The notes beneath the pieces were generated by a model. The model was not told where the DNA came from and searched no databases. It was given only the letters and a program-made list of their open reading frames with translations. A stretch of 64,000 nt of DNA from Bacilli bacterium (GTDB lineage: Bacteria > Bacillota_I > Bacilli_A > RFN20 > CAG-826), in contig CAAGAN010000020.1 in assembly GCA_900767825.1 (NCBI GenBank), positions 72,504-136,503 of the forward strand, read 5' to 3'. Position 1 is the stretch's first letter. Each line of letters begins with the position of its first letter. Below are positions 44,769 to 53,758 of this stretch, in pieces. The position numbers were made by a program, and so were the translations under genes.

Positions 44769-46841
44769 TTATTTAGTAGTATTTACAAAATGGAGTGTAA
44801 CAGTTGAATCAGTTTGGGAAACAACGTTGAAGTTCCATTTGTTAGTAGAACCATCATTCCATTCAAGGTCATTAGGGTAGAAGTCTCTAAGTTTGTAGTT
44901 AGAATACATATTTCCGCCGTAATAGCCTTTTTCTACAGTCTCGTTATTGTATCTATAATCATCGGCTCCGAATAGGTTAGACATCATACCGAATGAGCTA
45001 TAGTAGGTATTTGATGCAGTGGAATTGACTCCGCTAGGATAGATGACTTGGAGTAATCTATTTTCAGATGGCTCACCAGTTTTTCCATCGCTAGAACGAG
45101 ATGGGGTGTTATCGTGAGTTAGCTTGGCAGTGGTTTCGTAAACCTTGTTTGTGGTGTCTTTATATTCGACTGATCTTGGGGTGTCGGTATAGTCAGTTAT
45201 GGCACCTTCAGATATTTTATTTCCAGCATCATCAAGTTTTCCTTTTGTCGAGGAAGATCTTGAGTCGACGTGGAAGATTTGGACACCTGGCTTTTCATAT
45301 GTTCCACCATGCCCATAGGCATTAGATCCGCTAGAGCTTGCTTGTTGCCATTCTGGATAACCAGTGGAGTCCATTTCGTTAACTCCAGTTGGGGTATAGT
45401 ATTCAACAATCAAATATTCATCATATGGGGAACCATTCCATCCAGTTGAAGACTTTGGAACAAGTAGGAATTCGCCAGTCTCAACATAGGAATTCAATGT
45501 AACGGTGAAGTTATCGCTAGTACCATCGACTACTTTTGGGGCGACCCAGTTATAGAACATCTTGGTATAGGCGTTATGGTCACCAACGTTATTATCCATC
45601 ATGTCAACGCATCCGGCTGGGCCTTCTGTCTTGTCGTAGGAATAATAGTCAGGGGCACCCATCATGTGTCCAGTTTCGTGGATGATTGTATGGGCATCGA
45701 CTTTCTTGCCACCTATGGCTGTTCCTTCTTTATAATCGGCATAATAGGCATTAGTTACAAAGTCCCATCTAGACCAGAACATTCTTCTTGGGCCTGGATT
45801 ATGGACATTTTTGGCTCCGCTAGCATTGGTAGTATAGTTCCACCATGTACTAGAAGAGGAAGATTGGTCGCCACTTGGGGTAAGTTGGCTGGTATTATAG
45901 ACAATTTCGATACCGTCGATATATCCATCTTTATCGGCATCATATTCAGTCATGTCCATTCCCTTTTCAGTCTTTAGCCATTCGATAGCCTTGACTGCGA
46001 TTTCTCTAGAAATATCGGTATTGGTACTTGGGATGTCTTTATCTGATTTTGGATAGGTATAAGCATCAGTAACAACACCGGTGATATTCAATTTGCCAAA
46101 AGAGGCTTTCTTATAATAAGAGGATAAGGATTCCCATGGAGTTTCGTCTGATTCTGCAAAGAAAGCTTCATGCAAGACCGTCTTTACAGTGCTGATATCA
46201 TCAAAAATGGTATTTGTGAATTGGACTGGAATGACTAGAATCTTAACATCTCCAGTAGTAGGCATACCATAACCTTCAAGGGTGGCAATACCTGGATAAT
46301 TGGCAATCTTATATTGAGCTAATTGATCAGTTGTATAAGTGGTATAGCCTTTTCCTTCGCTAGCGACTTCGACATTGCCTTTAACAACTTCGAAATCGGC
46401 AGTGGCCTTAAATCTCTTACCAGATGTATATTGGATTTTAGCGGTATATGATCCAGCTGGAAGATATTCACCAGCTTTATAGGTTAAACTTGTATCGTTT
46501 TTATTAACGATTTCGTATTCGGTCTTGAATTTGTAGTTATTGACTTCTTTGTTATTAGATGGATTTTCATCATCTTCAAAGAATACACTTGGCTTACAAC
46601 CATCATAGAAGGAAGCACCTTCATTGATTGTTTGCTTGTCTAAAGTTACCTTGATACGTCTTGTTAAAGGGGTTGGGTTTGGTTCAGTAGTTACTGTTGA
46701 ATCTTCTGTTTCGGTTTGGGTGGAATTTGTTGATTCACTAGGACTGCTAGAGCTATTAGAGCTTTCATTTCCGCAGGCAACTAGAGTAACCAATGATAAT
46801 CCAAGCAATGCGATTAGAGAATATTTGTTCTTGTTTCTCAT
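44769..46841 (-). CDS. M6-family (InhA-like) metalloprotease lipoprotein
   Basis: 690 residues with signal peptide and lipobox TLVAC, so a surface-anchored protease. An Ig-like N-terminal segment (about 55-150) precedes a peptidase domain that begins VKILVIPVQFTNTIFDD. The zinc site is HETGHMMGAPD (His388, Glu389, His392, with downstream Asp398), the HExxHxxGxxD form of M6 peptidases such as immune inhibitor A and related secreted proteases. A Ca-binding-like DADKDGYIDGIEIVY stretch lies before it. It would degrade host or dietary protein, and the Opp transporter nearby could import the peptides. Promoter TTGACA and AAGGAG precede the ATG. Confidence 0.88.
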   Translation of the reverse strand: MRNKNKYSLIALLGLSLVTLVACGNESSNSSSSPSESTNSTQTETEDSTVTTEPNPTPLTRRIKVTLDKQTINEGASFYDGCKPSVFFEDDENPSNNKEVNNYKFKTEYEIVNKNDTSLTYKAGEYLPAGSYTAKIQYTSGKRFKATADFEVVKGNVEVASEGKGYTTYTTDQLAQYKIANYPGIATLEGYGMPTTGDVKILVIPVQFTNTIFDDISTVKTVLHEAFFAESDETPWESLSSYYKKASFGKLNITGVVTDAYTYPKSDKDIPSTNTDISREIAVKAIEWLKTEKGMDMTEYDADKDGYIDGIEIVYNTSQLTPSGDQSSSSSTWWNYTTNASGAKNVHNPGPRRMFWSRWDFVTNAYYADYKEGTAIGGKKVDAHTIIHETGHMMGAPDYYSYDKTEGPAGCVDMMDNNVGDHNAYTKMFYNWVAPKVVDGTSDNFTVTLNSYVETGEFLLVPKSSTGWNGSPYDEYLIVEYYTPTGVNEMDSTGYPEWQQASSSGSNAYGHGGTYEKPGVQIFHVDSRSSSTKGKLDDAGNKISEGAITDYTDTPRSVEYKDTTNKVYETTAKLTHDNTPSRSSDGKTGEPSENRLLQVIYPSGVNSTASNTYYSSFGMMSNLFGADDYRYNNETVEKGYYGGNMYSNYKLRDFYPNDLEWNDGSTNKWNFNVVSQTDSTVTLHFVNTTK

Positions 46842-46868
46842 CTTGTTCTCCTTGATTTTTGCTAATGT

Positions 46869-46896
46869 AGTTTAATATCGAACTCGCATATGTCAA
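46869..46896 (-). promoter_or_regulatory. Promoter of the M6 protease gene
   Basis: On the minus strand TTGACA (46891-46896), 16-base spacer, TAAACT (46869-46874). The leader of about 20 bases carries AAGGAG before the ATG at 46841. Confidence 0.55.
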
Positions 46897-47063
46897 ATAT
46901 AATCGCATACGCGCCTACACAAAGATAATCATACTCTTAAATAATGCAATTTTCCTTTATTTTATTTTAAGGGAGTAATTGTTGGGGGCTTTCTATTGCG
47001 TTTTAGGTTACAAACGCTTTTTAAAATATTGCTTTAGTGGTTAAATCGTTATGGTGATTTTAT

Positions 47064-47225
47064 ATGAATAAAGATGTGATGCCCCCAAAGGATATTGATT
47101 TATCAAGAATGAGTGAAAAAGAATTTCATGAAAAACTAGAACGTGGATATAAACAATGCAAAGAAGGCATGACTGTTAAGGCCGAAATTTATTTTGCTAA
47201 ATTTAGGTCAACACATTCCTTTTAA
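47064..47225 (+). CDS. Orphan RelB/DinJ-type antitoxin fragment
   Basis: A 53-codon ORF giving MNKDVMPPKDIDLSRMSEKE ... FHEKLERGYKQCKEGMTVKAEIYFAKFRS. This matches the C-terminal half of RelB/DinJ antitoxins (EEFxxxLxxGxxDxxxGRxxPAxxVFxELR), the part that wraps the toxin, but the ribbon-helix-helix DNA-binding half is missing and no toxin gene follows. It has no good ribosome-binding site. It may be a remnant of a toxin-antitoxin module or a stand-alone anti-toxin peptide. Confidence 0.45.
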   Translation: MNKDVMPPKDIDLSRMSEKEFHEKLERGYKQCKEGMTVKAEIYFAKFRSTHSF

Positions 47226-47315
47226 AAACAAAAATAGGGGAGGCATGTATTCAAATTCCATGGATTTTGCTTTGCCCTTATTGTAAAAATCATTCTTTTG
47301 TATAAACTTACTTGC

Positions 47316-47711
47316 ATGAACAAAAAAAGAATCATCACTTCATTCCTAATCACCTCAATAATCGGAGTCATATCATTTGTTTCTATATTCTGTGGAAGGC
47401 AACTTTTTAACTACACGGGTCTAACGGATGCCTTCTTTATATCGGGTGCAATAGTAGTTGGAATTGCAGGTTTGATATTCACGATTAGGACAGGTTCATT
47501 TGATGTACTTAATTATGGGGTATATCGTCTTTTTGAGTCTTTTAAAAAGGGAAATGAGAAAAGATGGGATACTGCTTTAGATTATAAAAACGAGCAAAAT
47601 GCCAAAAGAGAAAAGAACAAAATAATCTATTGGCCTTATTTTGTTGTCTCTGGTGTATTTTTCATACTAGCAATCGTATTTCTTGTCCTTTTTTACTTAA
47701 ACATACGTTAA
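47316..47711 (+). CDS. DUF3899-type small membrane protein
   Basis: 131 residues from the ATG at 47316. Three membrane segments (about 8-25, 33-55 and 105-130), with the family-like block GAIVVGIAGLIFTIRTGSFDVLNYGVYRLFESF between the second segment and a basic cytoplasmic loop. Function of DUF3899 is unknown. TATAAA lies nine bases before the ATG and there is no Shine-Dalgarno sequence. It stands just upstream of oppA but has no terminator. Confidence 0.7.
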   Translation: MNKKRIITSFLITSIIGVISFVSIFCGRQLFNYTGLTDAFFISGAIVVGIAGLIFTIRTGSFDVLNYGVYRLFESFKKGNEKRWDTALDYKNEQNAKREKNKIIYWPYFVVSGVFFILAIVFLVLFYLNIR

Positions 47712-47777
47712 AAGTACAAAATAATCTTAAAAACTGCAAAAAGTAGTTGCAAATTTTTCTACAGGTGGTTTCCTTTT

Positions 47778-47802
47778 ACACGCGTACTTGCTACGTGAGT
47801 GT
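47778..47802 (+). promoter_or_regulatory. Hairpin in the oppA leader
   Basis: ACAC-G-CGTA-CTTGC-TACG-TGA-GTGT, eight base pairs with an internal loop, followed by GTTTTAAT. It lies about 30 bases before the oppA ATG and could be an attenuator or a regulator site. Confidence 0.35.
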
Positions 47803-47830
47803 GTTTTAATAAAAGAAGAAAGGAAAAAAT

Positions 47831-50449
47831 ATGAACAAAAACAAGTTTCTACTTGCCCTTGTCTGCTCTGGATTAGTTTTAACCGGATGTAGTAAGACTA
47901 ATACCCCTCCTACTAGTACTAGCAAGACTGATACCGGAACTGGATCAAGCAAAACTGATGATCCAGATGCCTATTATCCAAAGGCTGATTCTGGTCAGAA
48001 TTTCAGTACTGAAGGTTATGATGCAGACTATTCGCAAAAATCTTGGCGTGAGAAATCAGAGATTCTCTATTCTCTAGAAAAATATGCAATGGAAAACTTC
48101 GTCGGCGGAATCCCTCTTTATGATGACTCCTCCTATGAACAATTCTCTAAGCGTGTAAATCTCCCTTCCACCAAATACCTAACTAACTATGGTTTCGGTG
48201 TTGGATATGGAACTATCACCGGAGAAAGCATGTATAACGGTAACATTGTCGAATCCGTTCCTGAATGGAAGAGCTATTTCCACGGCTATACCAATACCGA
48301 TTCCGGTTCTTTCAATGGATGGGATGCATCTGGATCCGACGTCTCTGACCGTACTTCCATGATTACTTCCTCCTATTTCGGAGTCAAGGCCAATGCCGAC
48401 AATACTTCCTATGCCTGGGAAGGCTCCTTATCAAAGACTGCCGCCCCAATAATGTTGGATGCTAGTGGCAAAGAAGTCGATACGGCAACAATCACTGAAG
48501 AAACTACCTCCAAATACTGGAGAGTCTACCTCCATTATGGGGATGGCTATACATACCATACAGCCCCAACCTCCAAGTGGAAGAGCAAATACGATGGAAG
48601 GAAAGTAGCCCTAGAAGACTACATCACCCCATTCAAGTCCATGCTCGACAACAAGCTTAGCCGTTTCGCTGAACTTGTCTCAGATACCTCTGGATTTGAA
48701 GGCGCCATGGACTATGTCTATAACACCTCCCTCCAATCTAAGCCTTGGGCCGAATCCGGCGTAGGAATCCAAATGGATGAAAAGCTAGGCTGCCTAAACT
48801 TCACCTTCATCCAGCCAAAGTCTACCGCCTATGCTAGAACCTCCCTTTCCTCTGGGCTATATTCCCCAATGCCAATGGAATTCCTAAACGATATTGGCGG
48901 AGTCAAGAATTATGGCAAATATGGTGCAAATACCAACTATTATGCTAACTTCGACAATATCCTTAGCTTTGGTCCATATATCCCAGAATACTGGCAAAAG
49001 GATACTAGAATCGTCTATAAGAAGAATGCCGACTATTACGAAGCAAGTCAATATCACTTCGATGGATATACTGAAGACGTCTTCTCTGGCGATAAGGCTG
49101 ACGAAGATGCCTACAAGGCTTTCCTAGAAAATAAGCTTGATGAAGCCACAATCCCTTCCTCAATGCTTGAACAACATAAAAACGATGAACGTGTCTACCG
49201 TACAGAAGGAAGCACCATCATCAAACTTAACGTCAACTCCACAACCGAAGAAGAATGGGAACATTTATTCGGTACAAACGGAACTGTCTATAAGCACTCT
49301 GAGAAGAACTATTGGAACGTCAAGCCAATAATGAGCAATGAGAAGTTCCTCTGGGGTGTCTATTACTGCATCGATAGAAAAGAATTAGCCGAAGCTGCCG
49401 GTAGAAATCCAGCTATGGCCTATCTCTCCAACGCCTACATGCTCGACCCAAGCGGAACGCAATCCTACCGTGCCTCCAAGTGGGGCAAGGCCGTCATCAG
49501 AGAATATCAAGAAATCGCCAATAACGAATTCTGTTATTCTTCCGCTGTCGCCCAAGCCTACTTTGCCGCCGCTGTAGAGGATTTGATGAAAGATGGCATG
49601 ATTGAAAGAGGCGAAAAGATTACCGTCAACGGTACCTATCGTTATCAATCTACCATTGACAATCTTGGCAAATACATCAAGAAGTATGTCGAAGACAACT
49701 TCAATACTGCCAACAAGAAATATGGCATCACCCTCGAATTAAAGCTTGAGGTTGCCGGTTCTCAATATACTGACGCCTATACCAGGATGGACCATGGCGA
49801 ATTCGACTTTGCCGAAGGTGCCGTCTCCGGTAACGTCTTGAACCCAATCGACTTCATGTCCACGGTTTCTTCAACCAAGGCACTCAACCAAGGCTTCTGC
49901 CTCAACTGGGGCACCCCAACAAACGAGATGTCCAAGCATCCATGCGTCTATGATGGATATAGATATACCTTCGATGCCCTTTGGAGCATCTCACAAGGAT
50001 TCACCCCAATCGAAGATGGCAAGAGCGTTGCCATTGCCGATAACCAAAAGCTAACCAATAACGGCAACAACGTATTGTTCACTGCTGATTATCCCGCCAA
50101 TGCTACTGACGATGAAGGAAGATCCCTATACGAATTCGAAGCCAAAGATGTTGCCTTACTATTTGGCCCAACTTCATCTGCTGCCTTAGGTGGTTACTAT
50201 TTGAAAAATGGCTATAAGTTCTCTACTGGCATGAATGGTGACATGAGACTTGAAATCGATAAATCTCAAATCACTAGCCTTGCTACCCAAGTCGCAAACG
50301 AAAACAAGGGAACTGCAATTAGCTACTTCAATTTGTATTTCACACTTGTCTATAAAATCAAGGTTGGAAACAATATCATCACCAAATCCATTCAAATTAC
50401 CCAAGCTGGCAAGATGACTGATTTCGGGATGCAAACCATCACCAAATAA
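47831..50449 (+). CDS. oppA: Oligopeptide ABC transporter substrate-binding lipoprotein OppA-like
   Basis: 872 residues with lipobox VLTGC (Cys20) and a Thr-rich linker; it captures peptides outside the cell. It is longer than most OppA proteins (about 550 residues) and, as in Mollicutes relatives, carries extra segments. Family-like landmarks include GYTEDVFSGDKADEDAY, NEKFLWGVYYCIDRKELAEAAGR and the C-terminal DHGEFDFAEGAVSGNVLNPIDFMSTVSSTKALNQGFCLNWG. Third codon positions are unusually C-rich (ATC, TAC, TTC, AAG, CTC) compared with the neighbours, which suggests very high expression. A strong hairpin follows the gene and separates it from oppB, so oppA is probably transcribed in excess. 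Confidence 0.85.
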   Translation: MNKNKFLLALVCSGLVLTGCSKTNTPPTSTSKTDTGTGSSKTDDPDAYYPKADSGQNFSTEGYDADYSQKSWREKSEILYSLEKYAMENFVGGIPLYDDSSYEQFSKRVNLPSTKYLTNYGFGVGYGTITGESMYNGNIVESVPEWKSYFHGYTNTDSGSFNGWDASGSDVSDRTSMITSSYFGVKANADNTSYAWEGSLSKTAAPIMLDASGKEVDTATITEETTSKYWRVYLHYGDGYTYHTAPTSKWKSKYDGRKVALEDYITPFKSMLDNKLSRFAELVSDTSGFEGAMDYVYNTSLQSKPWAESGVGIQMDEKLGCLNFTFIQPKSTAYARTSLSSGLYSPMPMEFLNDIGGVKNYGKYGANTNYYANFDNILSFGPYIPEYWQKDTRIVYKKNADYYEASQYHFDGYTEDVFSGDKADEDAYKAFLENKLDEATIPSSMLEQHKNDERVYRTEGSTIIKLNVNSTTEEEWEHLFGTNGTVYKHSEKNYWNVKPIMSNEKFLWGVYYCIDRKELAEAAGRNPAMAYLSNAYMLDPSGTQSYRASKWGKAVIREYQEIANNEFCYSSAVAQAYFAAAVEDLMKDGMIERGEKITVNGTYRYQSTIDNLGKYIKKYVEDNFNTANKKYGITLELKLEVAGSQYTDAYTRMDHGEFDFAEGAVSGNVLNPIDFMSTVSSTKALNQGFCLNWGTPTNEMSKHPCVYDGYRYTFDALWSISQGFTPIEDGKSVAIADNQKLTNNGNNVLFTADYPANATDDEGRSLYEFEAKDVALLFGPTSSAALGGYYLKNGYKFSTGMNGDMRLEIDKSQITSLATQVANENKGTAISYFNLYFTLVYKIKVGNNIITKSIQITQAGKMTDFGMQTITK

Positions 50450-50472
50450 CAATTAGGTAATAATTAAACAAA

Positions 50473-50503
50473 AAAGGGCCGTCAAATGCACTGACGGCTC
50501 TTT
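50473..50503 (+). terminator. Intergenic terminator/attenuator between oppA and oppB
   Basis: AAAGGGCCGTCA, 7-base loop, TGACGGCTCTTT: a 12-bp stem with one wobble. Weak T-run (CTTTACTT). It probably lowers expression of the downstream permease genes relative to oppA. Confidence 0.75.
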
Positions 50504-50556
50504 CTTTACTTGTTAAAAAGTGAGTTTTGGTATATTGTACACGTTGTGAAAAATGT

Positions 50557-50572
50557 TTTGACTATAGTCAAA
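50557..50572 (+). promoter_or_regulatory. Perfect 16-bp palindrome upstream of oppB
   Basis: TTTGACTATAGTCAAA is a perfect palindrome 35 bases before the oppB ATG and just upstream of the AGAGAGGAAA ribosome-binding site. Length and symmetry suggest an operator for a dimeric regulator; the protein is unknown. Confidence 0.45.
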
Positions 50573-50606
50573 GACATCTAGACAACAAAAAGAGAGGAAA
50601 TAATTA

Positions 50607-51665
50607 ATGAAAGACTCTGTAAAATACGTAATAGAGAGAATACTGTTTATTTTCCTAACAGCCTTCATTATTCTTTCGATTACCTACATTTTGCTTCAGT
50701 GTTTGCCAATCGAGCCGCTTTCAAGCCAAAATCTAGAGGTATATCGTTTCTGGGAAGATCAAGTTAGGAAAGGGTTCTTCTTTGAAGTCAATCCTGTCGA
50801 ACAGGCATCTTTACTATCTGACCCCGGAATCAAGCAAGTTGATGTTAATGGAGTTACCCATTATTACCTTGCCTATCCAATCATAACTAGGTATTTCAAC
50901 TGGATTAAAAATATATTCACTGCCTGGGATTGGGGAACTTCGACAACCTTATCCTTAGGACAACCAGCCATTGCTATATTGATGGAAGGCTTACCATATT
51001 CGATGAGGCTAAATATTGTTTCCATTGTTATCTCTGTTCCATTAGGAATTGGACTAGGCATTATTGCTGCCTTAAAGAAAAATACATGGGTAGATTCTCT
51101 TATCTCTACTATCGTCATGATTTTCATCTCCGTTCCTTCATTTGTCCTTATTTCCTTCTTGCTTATTTGGTTTGGCTCAATTTCAGGCTTCCCAACAAGG
51201 TGGCCAAGTGATGCTAATGCAGCAGCAGATCCAGCCTTAGCCATAAAGGCATATATAATCCCAGTCATGGCTTTATCATTTGGTTCTATTTGTTCCTTTG
51301 CTAGATATACTAGGGCTGAATTATGCGAAGTCATGTCTAGTGAATTCCTTCTTCTAGCAAGGACTAAAGGTTTGACAAAAGGCCAATCAGTTGTCCGTCA
51401 TGCCTTAAGGAATTCCATGGTTCCAATTGTTCCTATGATTATCTCTCAATTCATTGGTATCTTATCTGGTTCGATGGTTCTAGAACAAATATATGGCATC
51501 CCTGGAATTGGCTCGATATTTGTCAGGGCATTGAATTCCAAAGACTATGCAGTAATCATGGTTGATATGGCTATTTATACAGTTATTGGATTATTTGCAA
51601 CCTTGATAATCGACTTAAGTTATGGAATTGTCGATCCACGTATCAGAATGGGGGCGAAGAAATAA
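50607..51665 (+). CDS. oppB: Oligopeptide ABC transporter permease OppB
   Basis: 352-residue inner-membrane permease with six membrane segments; the first is near 10-32, followed by an extended external loop (about 35-95), then TM segments to the end. The EAA motif is CEVMSSEFLLLARTKGLTKGQSVVRHALRNSMVPIVP, and it closes with the family tail LSYGIVDPRIRMGAKK. AGAGAGG precedes the ATG. It forms the channel with OppC. oppC starts two bases after its stop. Confidence 0.92.
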   Translation: MKDSVKYVIERILFIFLTAFIILSITYILLQCLPIEPLSSQNLEVYRFWEDQVRKGFFFEVNPVEQASLLSDPGIKQVDVNGVTHYYLAYPIITRYFNWIKNIFTAWDWGTSTTLSLGQPAIAILMEGLPYSMRLNIVSIVISVPLGIGLGIIAALKKNTWVDSLISTIVMIFISVPSFVLISFLLIWFGSISGFPTRWPSDANAAADPALAIKAYIIPVMALSFGSICSFARYTRAELCEVMSSEFLLLARTKGLTKGQSVVRHALRNSMVPIVPMIISQFIGILSGSMVLEQIYGIPGIGSIFVRALNSKDYAVIMVDMAIYTVIGLFATLIIDLSYGIVDPRIRMGAKK

Positions 51666-51667
51666 TT

Positions 51668-53758
51668 ATGAAAAACATTGATAACAATCAAAAGGATATA
51701 AAACCTACCCCAGGTGATTTTGAATTCGTCCAGATGGATGAATCTATCCACGACAAGAAATTCGATACGAAGCCAACGACTTATCTAAAAGACGCGTTGA
51801 AGAGATTCTTAAAGAATAGGTCTTCAGTTGTCGCTAGCGTGATTTTATTTACCCTTATTGCCATGGCTATTATTGTTCCAGTAGCCAACAAATCAAATAT
51901 CGATTCCCCAAATAATACGATTAAGTATTTGCCACCTAAGTGGTTCTCTAGCGATATGGGTGGATTTATGGATGGTACCAAGGTGGTTGAAAATGCAATC
52001 CTTGATCCAAATACAAATGAGCTTCCTTCGGATTCTACCTATAAACCTTATGCGGTTATAGGAGAAATTAAGACTAGAGTTAGCTATGCTGACCAAGTCG
52101 ATAATGCCGTTTTGACTTATGGTAAGGGTGGTGCCTTATCGCTTAATAACGTCAGCGGCCATGTCGATAGCGAAACTAATCATTATAAATTCGATGATGT
52201 TGGCATTGTTACTAAAGAAATAGAATTTGATTTGAATTCGACTTATTCCTATACGGTCAATATCGATTATGACTATACAGTCGAAAATTTATTCGAGAAT
52301 TCTAAATTAAGCGCGAATCTTTCCTTTGTTACTACCATTAATAATGGAACCAGTGAAGAAGAATTATATATCCTATTAGCTAATGTTACTGATTTTGATG
52401 CTTCTAGTGCCTATGTAGAAAAATCTATTGGAGATGTTAGCTTTAAAGCAACCGAACTAAAATGCGAGGACATCTCTTCTAAGATTAAGGGAAATAGCAA
52501 TTTTGCTACTGCTAGTACTGCTAAAGGAAAATTAGCCATTATCCTAGAAGGGCAAAAAGGCGAAGTAGCTGCTAGTTATAAATATGCCAACATGCTTTAT
52601 ATTAGAAGCGTCGAGGCTAGTGCGAATATACCAGCTAGCTTTACTTGGGACGATTCAACTAAAGTAGTTGCTACCTATGGCAAATCCGATAGTGCTTTCT
52701 CTACTTTAAAGCAAGATTCCTTAAAAGTATCCATCTATCATAGCGTTGTTACCTATGGTAGTTTCCGTTATGATTGCTATGGAGCGGTATTTGGTGATGT
52801 TTCCGATAAAGAATTCACCGAAGCTGAAATTAAGGAATTTGAAAAGAAGGAGTGGATGACCTACGATTGGAATCCTGAAACAGGTGCGAATAAGGCTCCT
52901 GGAGAATTCAAATTGACTCCAGAAGGAGAAAAATATTGCCCATTAAGAGAAATAACTAGCCAGACTGTTACAGTTATTCCTGGTGTTGGTTCTGTTAGAA
53001 GAGTCAAGGGTGTCTTCTCCATATATAGAGATATGTATATGAAGGGTGAGCTTTCTAGCTGCGAACCTCCAAAGTATTTCTTTGGAACTGAATCACATGG
53101 ATATGATTTCTTCAAATTAGTATTCTCTGGTTTATTAACTTCCTTAGGATTAGGTTTATTATCTACCGTCATCAATATATTTGTTGGACTTATCTGGGGT
53201 TCAATCTCAGGTTATTTCGGTGGGTGGGTCGACCTTATCATGGAAAGGTTCTGCGAAATCCTTGGCGGCATGCCTTGGATTGTCATGATGACTCTTATTG
53301 TCTTACTATTAGGATCTAATTTCTGGACCTTCTTATTGGCTTTGTGTCTAACCGGCTGGATGGGGGTAGCCGCTGAAACTAGAAGCCAGTTCTATAGATT
53401 TAAGCGAAGGGAATATGTTTTAGCATCAAGGACTCTAGGTGCAAGCGATACTAGACTTATCTTCAAGCACATCCTTCCAAATGGCATCGGGACAATCATT
53501 ACTAGCTGTGTCTTGATGATTCCTTCCGTTATCTTTACCGAAGCTAATATTGCTTACTTATTGCCAAGTGCATTAGCTTTCTCTGGAGGGCAAAGTTTCG
53601 GTGTTACTTTAACTAACGTCCAAGCTGACTTGACTCTATATCCATATTTAATTGTTTCTGGTTCTATTGTTATGGCGCTTATCATGATTTGCTTCAATTT
53701 ATTTGGAAACGGACTTAGAGATGCCTTTAACCCAAGCTTGAAAGGAGCAGATGAATAA
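51668..53758 (+). CDS. oppC: Oligopeptide ABC transporter permease OppC with large extracytoplasmic insertion
   Basis: 696 residues, more than twice the usual OppC (about 300). The normal cytoplasmic N-terminus and first membrane segment (VVASVILFTLIAMAIIVPV, near 50-68) are followed by an inserted external domain of about 400 residues (74-469) full of beta-like strands (KGNSNFATASTAKGKLAIILEGQKG). The ordinary transmembrane part then resumes at YFFGTESHGYDFFKLVFSGLLTSLGLGLLST, and the EAA motif is RREYVLASRTLGASDTRLIFKHILPNG. The insert probably reaches OppA and may help peptide delivery. oppD overlaps its end by eight bases. Confidence 0.9.
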   Translation: MKNIDNNQKDIKPTPGDFEFVQMDESIHDKKFDTKPTTYLKDALKRFLKNRSSVVASVILFTLIAMAIIVPVANKSNIDSPNNTIKYLPPKWFSSDMGGFMDGTKVVENAILDPNTNELPSDSTYKPYAVIGEIKTRVSYADQVDNAVLTYGKGGALSLNNVSGHVDSETNHYKFDDVGIVTKEIEFDLNSTYSYTVNIDYDYTVENLFENSKLSANLSFVTTINNGTSEEELYILLANVTDFDASSAYVEKSIGDVSFKATELKCEDISSKIKGNSNFATASTAKGKLAIILEGQKGEVAASYKYANMLYIRSVEASANIPASFTWDDSTKVVATYGKSDSAFSTLKQDSLKVSIYHSVVTYGSFRYDCYGAVFGDVSDKEFTEAEIKEFEKKEWMTYDWNPETGANKAPGEFKLTPEGEKYCPLREITSQTVTVIPGVGSVRRVKGVFSIYRDMYMKGELSSCEPPKYFFGTESHGYDFFKLVFSGLLTSLGLGLLSTVINIFVGLIWGSISGYFGGWVDLIMERFCEILGGMPWIVMMTLIVLLLGSNFWTFLLALCLTGWMGVAAETRSQFYRFKRREYVLASRTLGASDTRLIFKHILPNGIGTIITSCVLMIPSVIFTEANIAYLLPSALAFSGGQSFGVTLTNVQADLTLYPYLIVSGSIVMALIMICFNLFGNGLRDAFNPSLKGADE

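Noticed and set aside
45576..45977. 133-codon plus-strand open frame inside the M6 protease gene
   Set aside because: It is antisense to a well-supported gene with an intact zinc site and has no family features or ribosome-binding site.
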